Assembly (NCBI GenBank): GCA_030152145.1
Contig: JASLIL010000024.1
Location: 1 to 31,808 of the forward strand
DNA from: Tissierellales bacterium
GTDB lineage: Bacteria; Bacillota; Clostridia; Tissierellales; JASKZW01
Length of the DNA stretch: 31,808 bases
Direction: 5' to 3'
Shown: in pieces, positions 23,274-30,758 of the stretch
Position numbering within the stretch: position 1 is the stretch's first letter
How the letters are laid out: every line of letters begins with the position of its first letter
Translations under genes and position numbers: made by a program
Notes under the pieces: model-generated
The model's input: the letters and a program-made list of their open reading frames with translations, nothing else
The model's database searches: none
What the model was told of the DNA's origin: nothing

Positions 23274-24621
23274 AAAATATATCTACATATTGTCTTGTAG
23301 CTTTCCTTTGGAGTATGATTGAAACTGTAGTTGATATGACTTCAGCTATTGGGTAGGCAGCCCAAACAAAGTTTACTCCTATAAAGGATAGCAGGTAGGC
23401 TACAGGTACTATTATGACTAATTGTCTTAGACTGGTTACAATCAAGCTGTAATCTCCCTTTCCTATGGCCTGGAAATATACTGCATTTATAATTCCTATA
23501 GCTGCTAAAATAAAACCTAGAGATATAATCCTTAGGGTATAGACACCCATCTCTATCATAGCTGGATCTTCTGTAAATATTCCTATTAACTGCCTTGGAA
23601 ATAGCTGGAATATTAGGGTTCCTAGAGCCATCAAGCCTAGATTTAATCTAATGCCATACCTATAGGCTTCCTTTATCCTTTCCTTGTTCCTTGCACCAAA
23701 GTTATAGCCTATAATAGGCAATACTCCCTGGCTTAAACCAAAGGAAGGCATCATAACAAATGATTCTAGCTTAAAGTATATTCCAAGAACAGATACTGCC
23801 ATTTCTGATCTTGCTGCCAATATTAAGTTCATAAGTGTTGTAACAATCGCCGTAACTGTATTCATTAAGATACTAGGAAAACCTACCCTATATATATTTT
23901 TAATAATATCCCTTGACAGTTTAAAGTCCTTAAAATTTATCCTCAGGTCAGTTTTTTTCATCAGTAGGAAGTAGAGGCCAAAAAAGGCACCGAATCCCTG
24001 GCCTATAAGAGTAGCTATAGCTGCTCCTCTTATTCCCATTCTTGGAAAGCCGAAATATCCAAATATCATAATTGGATCCAATATAATGTTAATAACTGCA
24101 CCTATAATCTGTATAATCATGGGCACCACCATATTGCCAGTCCCCTGAATTGTTTTTTCTATTATTATCTGAGTTATTGCAAAAATTGAAAAGCTTGTTA
24201 CTAGACCCAGGTAGTCCATACCCATGGCCTTTACTTCTAGGTCTGTGGTAAATAGGTTGAAAAATCCCTCCATCATAGTAAATCTAAATACTAAGAATAA
24301 AGCCCAGCAAACTAGGGTTAGTAGAAGACCATGCATAGCCCCTTGATTGGCCACGTCTTCCCTATCTGATCCTAAAGATCTAGATATAAAGGAGTTAATA
24401 CCTACTCCTGTACCAACAGCTACTCCCACTATGATTATTTGAAGTGGATAAGACAGGGATGTAGCCCTTAATGCCTTTTCGCTGATCTTAGATACAAAAT
24501 AAGAGTCAACTATATTATACAAAGATTGTATCAACATAGAAAGCATAACTGGTATGCTCATCTTAACTAAGAGCGGAAGTATCTCCTCGTAGCCCATGGG
24601 ATTTTTAATCTTTCTTTCCAT
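23272..24621 (-). CDS. MATE family efflux transporter (copy 2)
   Basis: A 449-residue paralogue of the MATE at 18076-19431. Shared blocks include SEKALRATSLS, EKTIQGTGNM, GVNFVWAAYPIAE (copy 1: NLNLVWIAYPIAE) and MGIRGAAIAT; differences are scattered evenly, which suggests an old tandem-type duplication and not recent gene conversion. About twelve membrane segments. Substrate not predictable. ATG 24621 has AGGAGG about 8 nt upstream. An imperfect inverted repeat (TCTATT...AATAGA, about 24690-24717) lies upstream and might bind a regulator. It has its own terminator. Confidence 0.92.
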   Translation of the reverse strand: MERKIKNPMGYEEILPLLVKMSIPVMLSMLIQSLYNIVDSYFVSKISEKALRATSLSYPLQIIIVGVAVGTGVGINSFISRSLGSDREDVANQGAMHGLLLTLVCWALFLVFRFTMMEGFFNLFTTDLEVKAMGMDYLGLVTSFSIFAITQIIIEKTIQGTGNMVVPMIIQIIGAVINIILDPIMIFGYFGFPRMGIRGAAIATLIGQGFGAFFGLYFLLMKKTDLRINFKDFKLSRDIIKNIYRVGFPSILMNTVTAIVTTLMNLILAARSEMAVSVLGIYFKLESFVMMPSFGLSQGVLPIIGYNFGARNKERIKEAYRYGIRLNLGLMALGTLIFQLFPRQLIGIFTEDPAMIEMGVYTLRIISLGFILAAIGIINAVYFQAIGKGDYSLIVTSLRQLVIIVPVAYLLSFIGVNFVWAAYPIAEVISTTVSIILQRKATRQYVDIF

Positions 24622-24749
24622 ATTAATACCTCCTCTAATATGAATTTTTTCAATACAACCTATACTACCATAAATATAATTATATAACTAGTCTATTTTC
24701 ATTTTTTTGGAATAGATTATATCTATATAACAACTTGAATTTAAGTGAC

Positions 24750-25064
24750 TTATGCATAGCCTTCTATATATTCCCTTAAACCACCATCAAGCTCTGCCTC
24801 TCTTAACTCATCTATGGTATCTATATCAAGATTTATAAGTAGATCTATCTTATCCTCCTTGTCATAGGCTACTATAGACTCTAATTCCTCTCCCTGAAAA
24901 ACCCTTTCTACATATCTATATTTCAAGGTCAAAATCCTGATTATCTGCTCTTCAAATCTCTTTCTATCCTCCAAGTATTTTCTTTGATCTTCCTCTAGAT
25001 CTTCAGAGCCCTTGTGCCCTCCAGAAATTTCCCTTAAGGAATACTTCTCAAATAGTTTTTCCAT
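24750..25064 (-). CDS. Small acidic hypothetical protein
   Basis: A 104-residue, highly charged protein I do not recognise. It looks entirely helical: RKYLEDRKRFEEQIIRILTL is a likely amphipathic helix, followed by KYRYVERVFQGEELESIVAY and an acidic tail (DTIDELREAELDGG). No cysteine, no membrane segment, no signal peptide. The longer frame starts at 25091, but the ATG at 25064 has AGAGGTG 6 nt upstream. It is divergent from the preQ1-controlled operon with ~130 bp between them. No terminator is obvious. No function can be assigned. Confidence 0.65.
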   Translation of the reverse strand: MEKLFEKYSLREISGGHKGSEDLEEDQRKYLEDRKRFEEQIIRILTLKYRYVERVFQGEELESIVAYDKEDKIDLLINLDIDTIDELREAELDGGLREYIEGYA

Positions 25065-25096
25065 CCATATCACCTCTAGTAAATTATACACTAGAA

Positions 25097-25125
25097 TTGA
25101 TATATTCCTATCTTTATGTTATTCT
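25097..25125 (+). promoter_or_regulatory. Promoter of the preQ1-controlled operon
   Basis: TTGATA (25097-25102), 17-nt spacer, TATTCT (25120-25125). Transcription would begin near 25132, shortly before the aptamer. Confidence 0.5.
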
Positions 25126-25145
25126 TTAAGAGTCTTTTTATATTT

Positions 25146-25187
25146 AATAGGTGTTTCCTTGGTACCCACTATTTAAAAAACAAGGGT
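25146..25187 (+). promoter_or_regulatory. preQ1-I riboswitch overlapping the Shine-Dalgarno site
   Basis: H-type pseudoknot. P1: AATAG[G]TG (25146-25153) with CACTATT (25167-25173), one bulged G. Loop TTTCCTTGGTACC. A-rich loop TAAAAAA (25174-25180). P2: CCTTG (25157-25161) with CAAGG (25181-25185). It aligns with the preQ1-I pattern (TTC...TAC...AAAAAAC..AAGG). The P2 3' strand is also the ribosome-binding site AAGGG of the next gene, so ligand binding should block translation. Confidence 0.72.
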
Positions 25188-25196
25188 GTGATAATT

Positions 25197-25889
25197 ATGT
25201 TAAGATATAATAGGATTACAGAAAAAAATCCTAGGGAAATTGTTCTCTTGAAATCACGCCCCTGCAATTGGGGGCGTTGTTTTTTTTGTGATTATATTGA
25301 GGACAATAGCAACAATCTAGAAGAAATGTTAAAGATCAATAGGGAATTTTTATCAAAAGTTACAGGTGAATTTAAGGCATTGGAAGTTATAAACTCTGCC
25401 AGTATTTTTGAGTTACCTAAGGAGAGCCTAGAGGATATAAAAGACATAGTAATAGAAAAGGAGATAGAGAAGCTTTACTTTGAAGCCCACTATATCTACC
25501 GACATCGACTAGGTGAAATAAGAGATTTTTTCCCAGGTATAGAAATTGTATTTAAAACAGGTATAGAAAGTTTTGACTACGACTTTAGGGAAAATTACTT
25601 GAACAAGGGAGCTCCCTTTAAGTCTTTCAAAGAGGTCCTTCCCTACTTTCAGTCCATCTGCCTAATGGTTGGCATAGAGGGGCAAACAGAGGATATGATC
25701 CGAAGGGATATGGATATAGCCCTAAATCACTTTGACAGGGCCTGTATCAATATTTATGTAGAGAACTCAAGACCGATAAAAAGAGATGAGAAGCTAATCC
25801 ACTGGTTTAAGGAAGAGTATTCCTACCTTGAAGACTATGAGAATATAGAAATCCTCTGGAACAATACTGACTTCGGAGTGGGGGATTAA
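25197..25889 (+). CDS. Radical SAM protein, candidate queuine-salvage lyase (QueL-like)
   Basis: A 230-residue protein with a cluster motif near the N-terminus, C23-x4-C28-x2-C31 (CNWGRCFFCDY), one residue longer than the canonical CX3CX2C. Later segments (FKTGIESFDYDFRENYLNKG, LMVGIEGQTEDMIRRDMDIAL) match the radical SAM partial barrel. The long frame from 25116 runs through the riboswitch; ATG 25197 is 10 nt after AAGGG and is the real start. It is 1 nt upstream of queT and behind a preQ1-I riboswitch. In some gut Clostridia a radical SAM enzyme next to queT (QueL) converts salvaged queuine to preQ1; I propose the same here by context. Family match to QueL itself is not verified. Confidence 0.75.
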   Translation: MLRYNRITEKNPREIVLLKSRPCNWGRCFFCDYIEDNSNNLEEMLKINREFLSKVTGEFKALEVINSASIFELPKESLEDIKDIVIEKEIEKLYFEAHYIYRHRLGEIRDFFPGIEIVFKTGIESFDYDFRENYLNKGAPFKSFKEVLPYFQSICLMVGIEGQTEDMIRRDMDIALNHFDRACINIYVENSRPIKRDEKLIHWFKEEYSYLEDYENIEILWNNTDFGVGD

Positions 25890-25890
25890 T

Positions 25891-26385
25891 ATGAGTATTA
25901 AAACTAAAAGACTTACCAAGCATGGCCTTGTTATGGCCCTCTATATTGTCTTAAGCCTGGCCCTACCAGAACTTGGTTATGGACCTATACAATTTAGATT
26001 ATCTGAGGCTCTGACACTTTTAGCCTTTATAGATTCATCATATGTTTGGCCCCTTACTCTGGCCTGTGCTATAGTAAATATATTTAGTCCCTTTGGTATG
26101 GTTGATATGATCTTTGGTTCTTTAGCAAGCTACCTTGCCCTAAAGTCAATGACCAAGACAGACAATATCTACTTGGCCAGTACCTTTCCAGCCCTATTTT
26201 CATTTATAATTGGTCTGGAGATACTTCTATTCTCAGATCAGGCTATAAACTTCTTTTTAGTAACTGGGCAGATTATGATTTCAGAACTTATTATAGTTTC
26301 CCTTATAGGGGTTACTATTTTCAAAATAATAATGGAAAATAACTATCTTATGGAACTTATAAAATATGATGGATTAGATGCATAA
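25891..26385 (+). CDS. queT: QueT-family ECF transporter S component (queuosine precursor uptake)
   Basis: A 164-residue membrane protein with five or six hydrophobic segments. The block YGPIQFRLSEALTLLAF, followed by NIFSPFGMVDMIFGSLASYLA, is the signature of QueT (DUF988). It takes up preQ1 or queuine for tRNA queuosine, using shared Ecf energising proteins not present here. It starts 1 nt after the radical SAM stop, with GGGGG in the end of that gene as ribosome-binding site, so translation is coupled. The preQ1 riboswitch upstream supports the substrate class. Confidence 0.9.
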   Translation: MSIKTKRLTKHGLVMALYIVLSLALPELGYGPIQFRLSEALTLLAFIDSSYVWPLTLACAIVNIFSPFGMVDMIFGSLASYLALKSMTKTDNIYLASTFPALFSFIIGLEILLFSDQAINFFLVTGQIMISELIIVSLIGVTIFKIIMENNYLMELIKYDGLDA

Positions 26386-26421
26386 AAGACTGTATCGGTT
26401 TAACCGATACAGTCTTTTTTT
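26384..26421. terminator. Strong bidirectional terminator between queT and nqrF
   Basis: AAGACTGTATCGGTT is followed by its complement with almost no loop, flanked by A and T runs (seven T on the plus strand). It ends both convergent operons. Confidence 0.9.
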
Positions 26422-27526
26422 AAAATTCATCAAAGTATATGTGATCCTTAGGCAGTCCCTTCTCTAAAAGAACTTCTGTTATACTGGCTATCATAGCTGG
26501 ATTACCACATAGATAAGCCTCTTTATTCTCACCATTTTCTAACCTATTATCTATGCAGACATTAATCCTTCCAGTATCTCCCTTCCACTTATGCTCTTCT
26601 GTTACCCTAGACAAACTTGGGATAAATTCAAAGTCCTCAAGCTTTTCTTCCATTTCCCTAAAGTAATCAACCATCATAAGGTCACTAGGAGTTCTAGCTC
26701 CAAAATACAACTTTGTTGGTCTCTTTATATTTTCAGCTTCTAGATGTCTAACTATTGACAGTAAAGGAGCTATACCTGTTCCTGCACCTGCTAAAACTAT
26801 CTCCCTATCACTGTCTTCCTGGTAGTAAAAGTCACCATATGGACCAGTTATAGTCACTGGGTCCCCTACCTTTAAAAACTTGTGAACATAGGTAGATGCT
26901 ATACCATCTGGAACCAGACCTATAAAAAGCTCTATATGCTCTGGATCCTCTTGACCTGATGCTATAGAGTAGGCCCTGAAGACTTCCTCATCATTACCCT
27001 CATACTCTGGTGCCAGTAGCTGTATATACTGACCTGCCTTGAAGCTTATCTTTTCGCCTTCTGGCAACCTAAGCCTTACTCTTCTAATTCTATCTGTTAC
27101 ATCTTCTAATTCTACAACGCTGGTTTCATATTCCTTAACATTAAAAAGTTCTTCTGGTATCTCGATTTTTATATCTTCCTTAACCTTGCATTGACAGGAA
27201 AGTCTATAATCATTTTTAAGCTCTTCATCTGTCAAAAACGGAGTTTCTGTAGCCAGTACAGGCCCTCCTCCTTCTCTTATCTGAACCTTACAATAACCAC
27301 AAGTACCTCGACCTCCACAGGCAGATGGAATGAATATTTCTTCTTCTGTAAGAGTAGATAGTAGACTAGAACCACCTTTTACAGTATATTCTTTTTCATC
27401 ATTGATGGTAAGTTTTACTTCACCATAATCCCCAACAGTCTTATTTGCAAGGGTTAGAATAAAGGCTAATACTGCTGATATCAAGGTAAAAGCAAGGGTT
27501 GTAACTAAAATTGATGGTGTACCCAT
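26420..27526 (-). CDS. nqrF: Na+-translocating NADH:quinone oxidoreductase subunit F
   Basis: NqrF takes electrons from NADH via FAD to a [2Fe-2S] centre and on to the membrane subunits. One N-terminal membrane helix (~6-28); plant-type ferredoxin domain with C70-x5-C76-x2-C79 and C111, the same register as the Vibrio protein; FAD motif RAYSIAS, NAD motif GAGTGIAPLLS, YLCGNPAM and the terminal YFDEF. At 368 residues it is ~40 shorter than the Vibrio protein. It starts 11 nt after nqrE and is the last gene of nqrBCDEF. Confidence 0.93.
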   Translation of the reverse strand: MGTPSILVTTLAFTLISAVLAFILTLANKTVGDYGEVKLTINDEKEYTVKGGSSLLSTLTEEEIFIPSACGGRGTCGYCKVQIREGGGPVLATETPFLTDEELKNDYRLSCQCKVKEDIKIEIPEELFNVKEYETSVVELEDVTDRIRRVRLRLPEGEKISFKAGQYIQLLAPEYEGNDEEVFRAYSIASGQEDPEHIELFIGLVPDGIASTYVHKFLKVGDPVTITGPYGDFYYQEDSDREIVLAGAGTGIAPLLSIVRHLEAENIKRPTKLYFGARTPSDLMMVDYFREMEEKLEDFEFIPSLSRVTEEHKWKGDTGRINVCIDNRLENGENKEAYLCGNPAMIASITEVLLEKGLPKDHIYFDEF

Positions 27527-27537
27527 TTCTATCCCTC

Positions 27538-28131
27538 CTATTGAATTTGAACTATTCCTGAAAAGCCTATAAAGGCTAAAGCCATAAGCCCAGTTATTAT
27601 AAGAGTAATACCTGGTCCCTCTAAACCTTTAGGTATAGGAGCTGTGGCTATCTTTTTTCTAATTCCTGCCATAGCAACTATAGCCAAAGTCCAACCAATT
27701 CCTGATCCAAAGGCAAAAGCCACTGACTGTAAGAAGCTATAGTTTCTTATAATCATGAAAAGTGAAACTCCGAATATAGCACAGTTTACAGTTATAAGTG
27801 GTAAAAATATACCCAGTGAATAATAAAGATTTGGCATATACCTTTCCACTATCATTTCCAAAAGCTGAACAAAAGCTGCAATAGTCAAGATAAATAAGAT
27901 AAACCTCAGGTATTCTAGACCCAGCGGAACCAAAACATACTTATAGACTATATAGTTTAACATAGCCGTAAAGGTTAAAACAAAGGTTACCGCTTGACCT
28001 AAGCCCAATGAAGTTGGTATCTCCTTAGAAACTGATATAAAGGAACACATACCCAAAAAGTTACTAAGAATCATATTATTAGTAAAAATTGCTGCAAAAA
28101 ATATAACCATAGGATTAATATTTTCAACCAT
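27538..28131 (-). CDS. nqrE: Na+-translocating NADH:quinone oxidoreductase subunit E
   Basis: A 197-residue, six-helix membrane subunit. AAIFTNNMILSNFLGMCSFI and VNCAIFGVSLFM with the conserved cysteines (C29, C113 region) match NqrE, which with NqrD holds an intramembrane iron centre. RnfA is homologous, but the end (PKGLEGPGITLIITGLMALAFIGFSGI) is NqrE-like. Its ATG shares one base with the nqrD stop (TAATG), so translation is coupled. Confidence 0.92.
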   Translation of the reverse strand: MVENINPMVIFFAAIFTNNMILSNFLGMCSFISVSKEIPTSLGLGQAVTFVLTFTAMLNYIVYKYVLVPLGLEYLRFILFILTIAAFVQLLEMIVERYMPNLYYSLGIFLPLITVNCAIFGVSLFMIIRNYSFLQSVAFAFGSGIGWTLAIVAMAGIRKKIATAPIPKGLEGPGITLIITGLMALAFIGFSGIVQIQ

Positions 28132-28742
28132 TAGTTAGTCACCTTCCCTTCTTCATCATTCCTCTTAGCTATCCACATTACAATAGCCAGTATGAAGAAA
28201 GCTCCTGGTGGCATAATCATAAGAGTCCAAGGTGTCCACCAATCTCCTAATACTTGAATTCCAAAAATACTTCCGAATCCCAATAGCTCTCTTACAAAAG
28301 CTATTATCAAAAGTATTAATGTGTAGCCAAGGCCTGATGCAATACCATCTAAGAAAGATGGTAAAGGCTCATTTTGTTGAGCAAAGGCTTCTGCCCTACC
28401 CATTATTATACAGTTGGTTATAATCAAACCTACATAGGGTCCCAAAGTCTTACTCATCTCTGGCATATAGGCCTTTAAAAATATATCAACCATTATTACA
28501 TAGGCTGATATAATAAGAACCTGGACCATCATTCTAATATGATTAGGTGTGTGTTTTCTTAAAAGTGATACTGTAAAAGAAGACAGGGCTGTAACAAAGG
28601 TTAGGCCAATTCCCATTACCAGAGAGTTCTTCATAAGATTGGTTACTGCCAAAGCAGAACAAATACCTATAATCTGTCTTATAATTGGATTATCCCTTAG
28701 GATCCCGTCTAAAAAGATATTTTTAGCTTTATTCTTCTTCAT
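28131..28742 (-). CDS. nqrD: Na+-translocating NADH:quinone oxidoreductase subunit D
   Basis: A 203-residue, six-helix subunit. DNPIIRQIIGICSALAVT and ITNCIIMGRAEAFA are the two inverted half-repeats with the cysteines that coordinate the iron shared with NqrE. Motifs fit NqrD better than RnfE (no long C-terminal extension, MGRAEAFAQQNEP). Start and stop overlap the neighbouring genes by one base each (TAATG). Confidence 0.92.
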   Translation of the reverse strand: MKKNKAKNIFLDGILRDNPIIRQIIGICSALAVTNLMKNSLVMGIGLTFVTALSSFTVSLLRKHTPNHIRMMVQVLIISAYVIMVDIFLKAYMPEMSKTLGPYVGLIITNCIIMGRAEAFAQQNEPLPSFLDGIASGLGYTLILLIIAFVRELLGFGSIFGIQVLGDWWTPWTLMIMPPGAFFILAIVMWIAKRNDEEGKVTN

Positions 28743-29347
28743 TACTTCACCCCTCCCCTAAGCTTTTCCAAATCCTTGTTTAAAAAGTCTGCCACAGCCT
28801 GACTAGTTAAGGTAGCACCTGCTATAGCATCTACATTTCCTCCAGCTGCTGGTCTATATACAATAGGCTCACTAGAAGCCTTGGTCAAGTCTAGATTCCT
28901 AAACTGTTCCTTGAATGCATCTTCATCTATTCTTCCACCTAGGCCTGGAGTTTCAGACTGTTCTATAAATTCAATACCCAAGAGGGTTGAAAAATCTTCT
29001 GATATACCTGCATAGGCATCTATTGATCCCCATAGACCTGGACCACCAACTGGAAAAGCATACCCCAACACCTTCCCATCTAATTCAGCCTTGTAGATAA
29101 TTTCTCCATCCTCATTTTCTTCCTCTGAAATATACTTCTTAAAGGTATTATTTATATTCTCTGGATTTTCTCCATCGTAGTCAATATCAAAAACATAGAG
29201 GATCTTCTTCTCTAATTCTATCTTCTGGTTAAACTTAACTCTATCCAAGGTTTTAGCATTTAATAGGGCTAGTACAGAAACAAACACAGCTGTTAATACA
29301 GCCATGAAGACTATAGGATATATTAATGAATCTTTTTTCTTATCCAT
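28742..29347 (-). CDS. nqrC: Na+-translocating NADH:quinone oxidoreductase subunit C (covalent FMN)
   Basis: A 201-residue protein with one N-terminal membrane helix (~10-30) and an FMN-binding domain. The flavinylation motif is DAIAGATLT with T179 as the probable FMN-bearing threonine. At 201 residues it is clearly shorter than Vibrio NqrC (~255), lacking part of the periplasmic region. Covalent attachment needs the flavin transferase ApbE, which is not in this window. TAATG overlaps on both sides. Confidence 0.9.
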   Translation of the reverse strand: MDKKKDSLIYPIVFMAVLTAVFVSVLALLNAKTLDRVKFNQKIELEKKILYVFDIDYDGENPENINNTFKKYISEEENEDGEIIYKAELDGKVLGYAFPVGGPGLWGSIDAYAGISEDFSTLLGIEFIEQSETPGLGGRIDEDAFKEQFRNLDLTKASSEPIVYRPAAGGNVDAIAGATLTSQAVADFLNKDLEKLRGGVK

Positions 29348-30321
29348 TATGCTATCACCTCTTCCTTTTTAGCTTTTTTCTTCCTGTCTATGGCTCTAAC
29401 AGCCTCATCAATAATTGGAACGAAGGAGTTCATTATAAGTATTGCAAACATCATTCCTCCTGCGAAAAGAGCGAAGCCTCTTATTATTATTGTTATGGCC
29501 CCTATCATCAAACCATAGAACCACTTCCCCTTCTTTGTCTTAGGTGCAGTTATAGGATCAGTGGCCATAAAGACCGTACCAAATAAAAAGCCCCCTATTA
29601 GCATGCCATATATAGGACTTGGTATCTGACTATTTCCCATGGCTCTCAATATAAAACTAAGGCCTGAAAAACCAATAACTGAACCTGCCATAATCTCCCA
29701 GGATGCCACCTTCTTGTAGATCAGATAGGCCCCTGCTAAAATTATAAGTATGGCTGAAGTCTCACCTATAACCCCTGCTACATTTCCTATCAAAAGGTCC
29801 TTAATAGGAAGAAGCTCTTGACTATCTCTAAACAATAGCATAGGGGTCGCTTGAGAAACTGCCTCAATCTCACTACCTAAAAACCTTGTTATTCCTCCCA
29901 GTCCCCCTGCCAGAGACTTGTTCCAGACTATGGTTAAGGGCGCTGGAAAGTTTACATAAACAAAGGCCCTTGCAGCCAAGGCTGGATTAAAGACATTTCT
30001 CCCAAATCCTCCAAAAACTTCTTTGGCAAAGATAATACCAAATATAATTCCCACTGCCCCTATCCAAAATGGTGTGGATGGTGGTAAGGTCATGGTATAA
30101 AGTAGACAGGTGACCAAGACTGCCTCGGAAATCTTACCATTCTTATTTCTCTTTTTTACAAATATTCCTTCTGTTAGTATTCCTGCTGCAAATACTACTA
30201 AATAAAGTAACAATACTCTTAAACCAAAAAAGTATATGGATGCTAAAGCTATTGGAAGTAAAGCTAATACCACAGTTTGCATCATTTTTTGGTTCATAAA
30301 ATTTTTCTTGTATAGTTCCAT
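29347..30321 (-). CDS. nqrB: Na+-translocating NADH:quinone oxidoreductase subunit B (covalent FMN)
   Basis: A 324-residue, about ten-helix membrane subunit. KEVFGGFGRNVFNPALAARAF is the conserved core and VIGETSA (T188) the FMN-attachment motif in the NqrB form (GETS), not the SGAT form of RnfD. The N-terminus is much shorter than in Vibrio NqrB (~415), which is the region that contacts NqrA. GGGAGGTG stands upstream, 10-12 nt from ATG 30321, a rather long spacing. It is the first gene of the operon; no nqrA precedes it. Confidence 0.93.
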   Translation of the reverse strand: MELYKKNFMNQKMMQTVVLALLPIALASIYFFGLRVLLLYLVVFAAGILTEGIFVKKRNKNGKISEAVLVTCLLYTMTLPPSTPFWIGAVGIIFGIIFAKEVFGGFGRNVFNPALAARAFVYVNFPAPLTIVWNKSLAGGLGGITRFLGSEIEAVSQATPMLLFRDSQELLPIKDLLIGNVAGVIGETSAILIILAGAYLIYKKVASWEIMAGSVIGFSGLSFILRAMGNSQIPSPIYGMLIGGFLFGTVFMATDPITAPKTKKGKWFYGLMIGAITIIIRGFALFAGGMMFAILIMNSFVPIIDEAVRAIDRKKKAKKEEVIA

Positions 30322-30373
30322 CTAAAAACAACACCTCCCAAATTTTAATTGTAGTCTTCTACCTAAGTAATAT

Positions 30374-30437
30374 ACCCATTTAAATAGGTCATAACCTTGG
30401 TATAACATTATTATGCGATTTTTCTAAAAATTTACAA
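30374..30437 (-). promoter_or_regulatory. Promoter and palindromic leader element of the nqr operon
   Basis: Minus strand TTGTAA (30437-30432) with CATAAT (30415-30410, 16-nt spacer) or TAATAA (18-nt spacer). A 16-bp near-palindrome ACCCATTTAAATAGGT (30374-30389, one mismatched pair) lies ~15-30 nt inside the transcript and may be an operator. Confidence 0.5.
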
Positions 30438-30460
30438 TAAAAAAAGACCCTAAGGTCTTT
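30437..30460 (-). terminator. Terminator of the small membrane protein gene
   Basis: AAAGACC / GGTCTTT stem, followed on the minus strand by TTTTTTT. The stop codon of the gene overlaps the base of the stem; the nqr promoter begins immediately after. Confidence 0.82.
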
Positions 30461-30659
30461 AAAAAGGATAGTTTAAGGCTAGTAAAATAGCTCCTAGAAC
30501 CAGAGATACTAGTCCCAGGATCAAACTAGGTATAGTTAAGCCTTCCCAGGCTTTTTTATTCATAAGAGCCCTTAACTTAAAGGATCCTGTTGACAATCCT
30601 GTAAATACAATACCAACTATAATTAAAATAAGTCCTAGATAAAATCCTAGATTATTCAT
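30459..30659 (-). CDS. Two-helix small membrane protein, unknown function
   Basis: A 66-residue protein with two membrane helices (about 4-23 and 43-63) joined by a basic loop (KLRALMNKKAWEG), so it probably forms a hairpin with the loop inside. No family is recognised; many Firmicutes encode unrelated proteins of this form. AGAGGGGTGA lies well placed before ATG 30659. It is alone between the alpha/beta hydrolase terminator and its own terminator, just upstream of the nqr operon but not co-transcribed with it. Confidence 0.7.
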   Translation of the reverse strand: MNNLGFYLGLILIIVGIVFTGLSTGSFKLRALMNKKAWEGLTIPSLILGLVSLVLGAILLALNYPF

Positions 30660-30725
30660 CTAATCACCCCTCTAGCCTAATTATAGATTTTAACTTCTCT
30701 TTCTTCCATTGAAAGACCTTACAAA

Positions 30726-30758
30726 AACAAGCCTAGTCTTACAAAGCTGTAAGGCTAG
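30726..30758 (-). terminator. Terminator of the alpha/beta hydrolase gene
   Basis: CTAGCCTTAC / GTAAGACTAG stem (one mismatch) followed on the minus strand by GCTTGTTTTTG. The hydrolase stop codon is in the 3' arm. Confidence 0.72.

Noticed and set aside
26420..30321. Operon as an Rnf complex
   Set aside because: NqrF with FAD/NAD domains and GETS-type NqrB are present, and no RnfB or RnfC ferredoxin subunit is seen.
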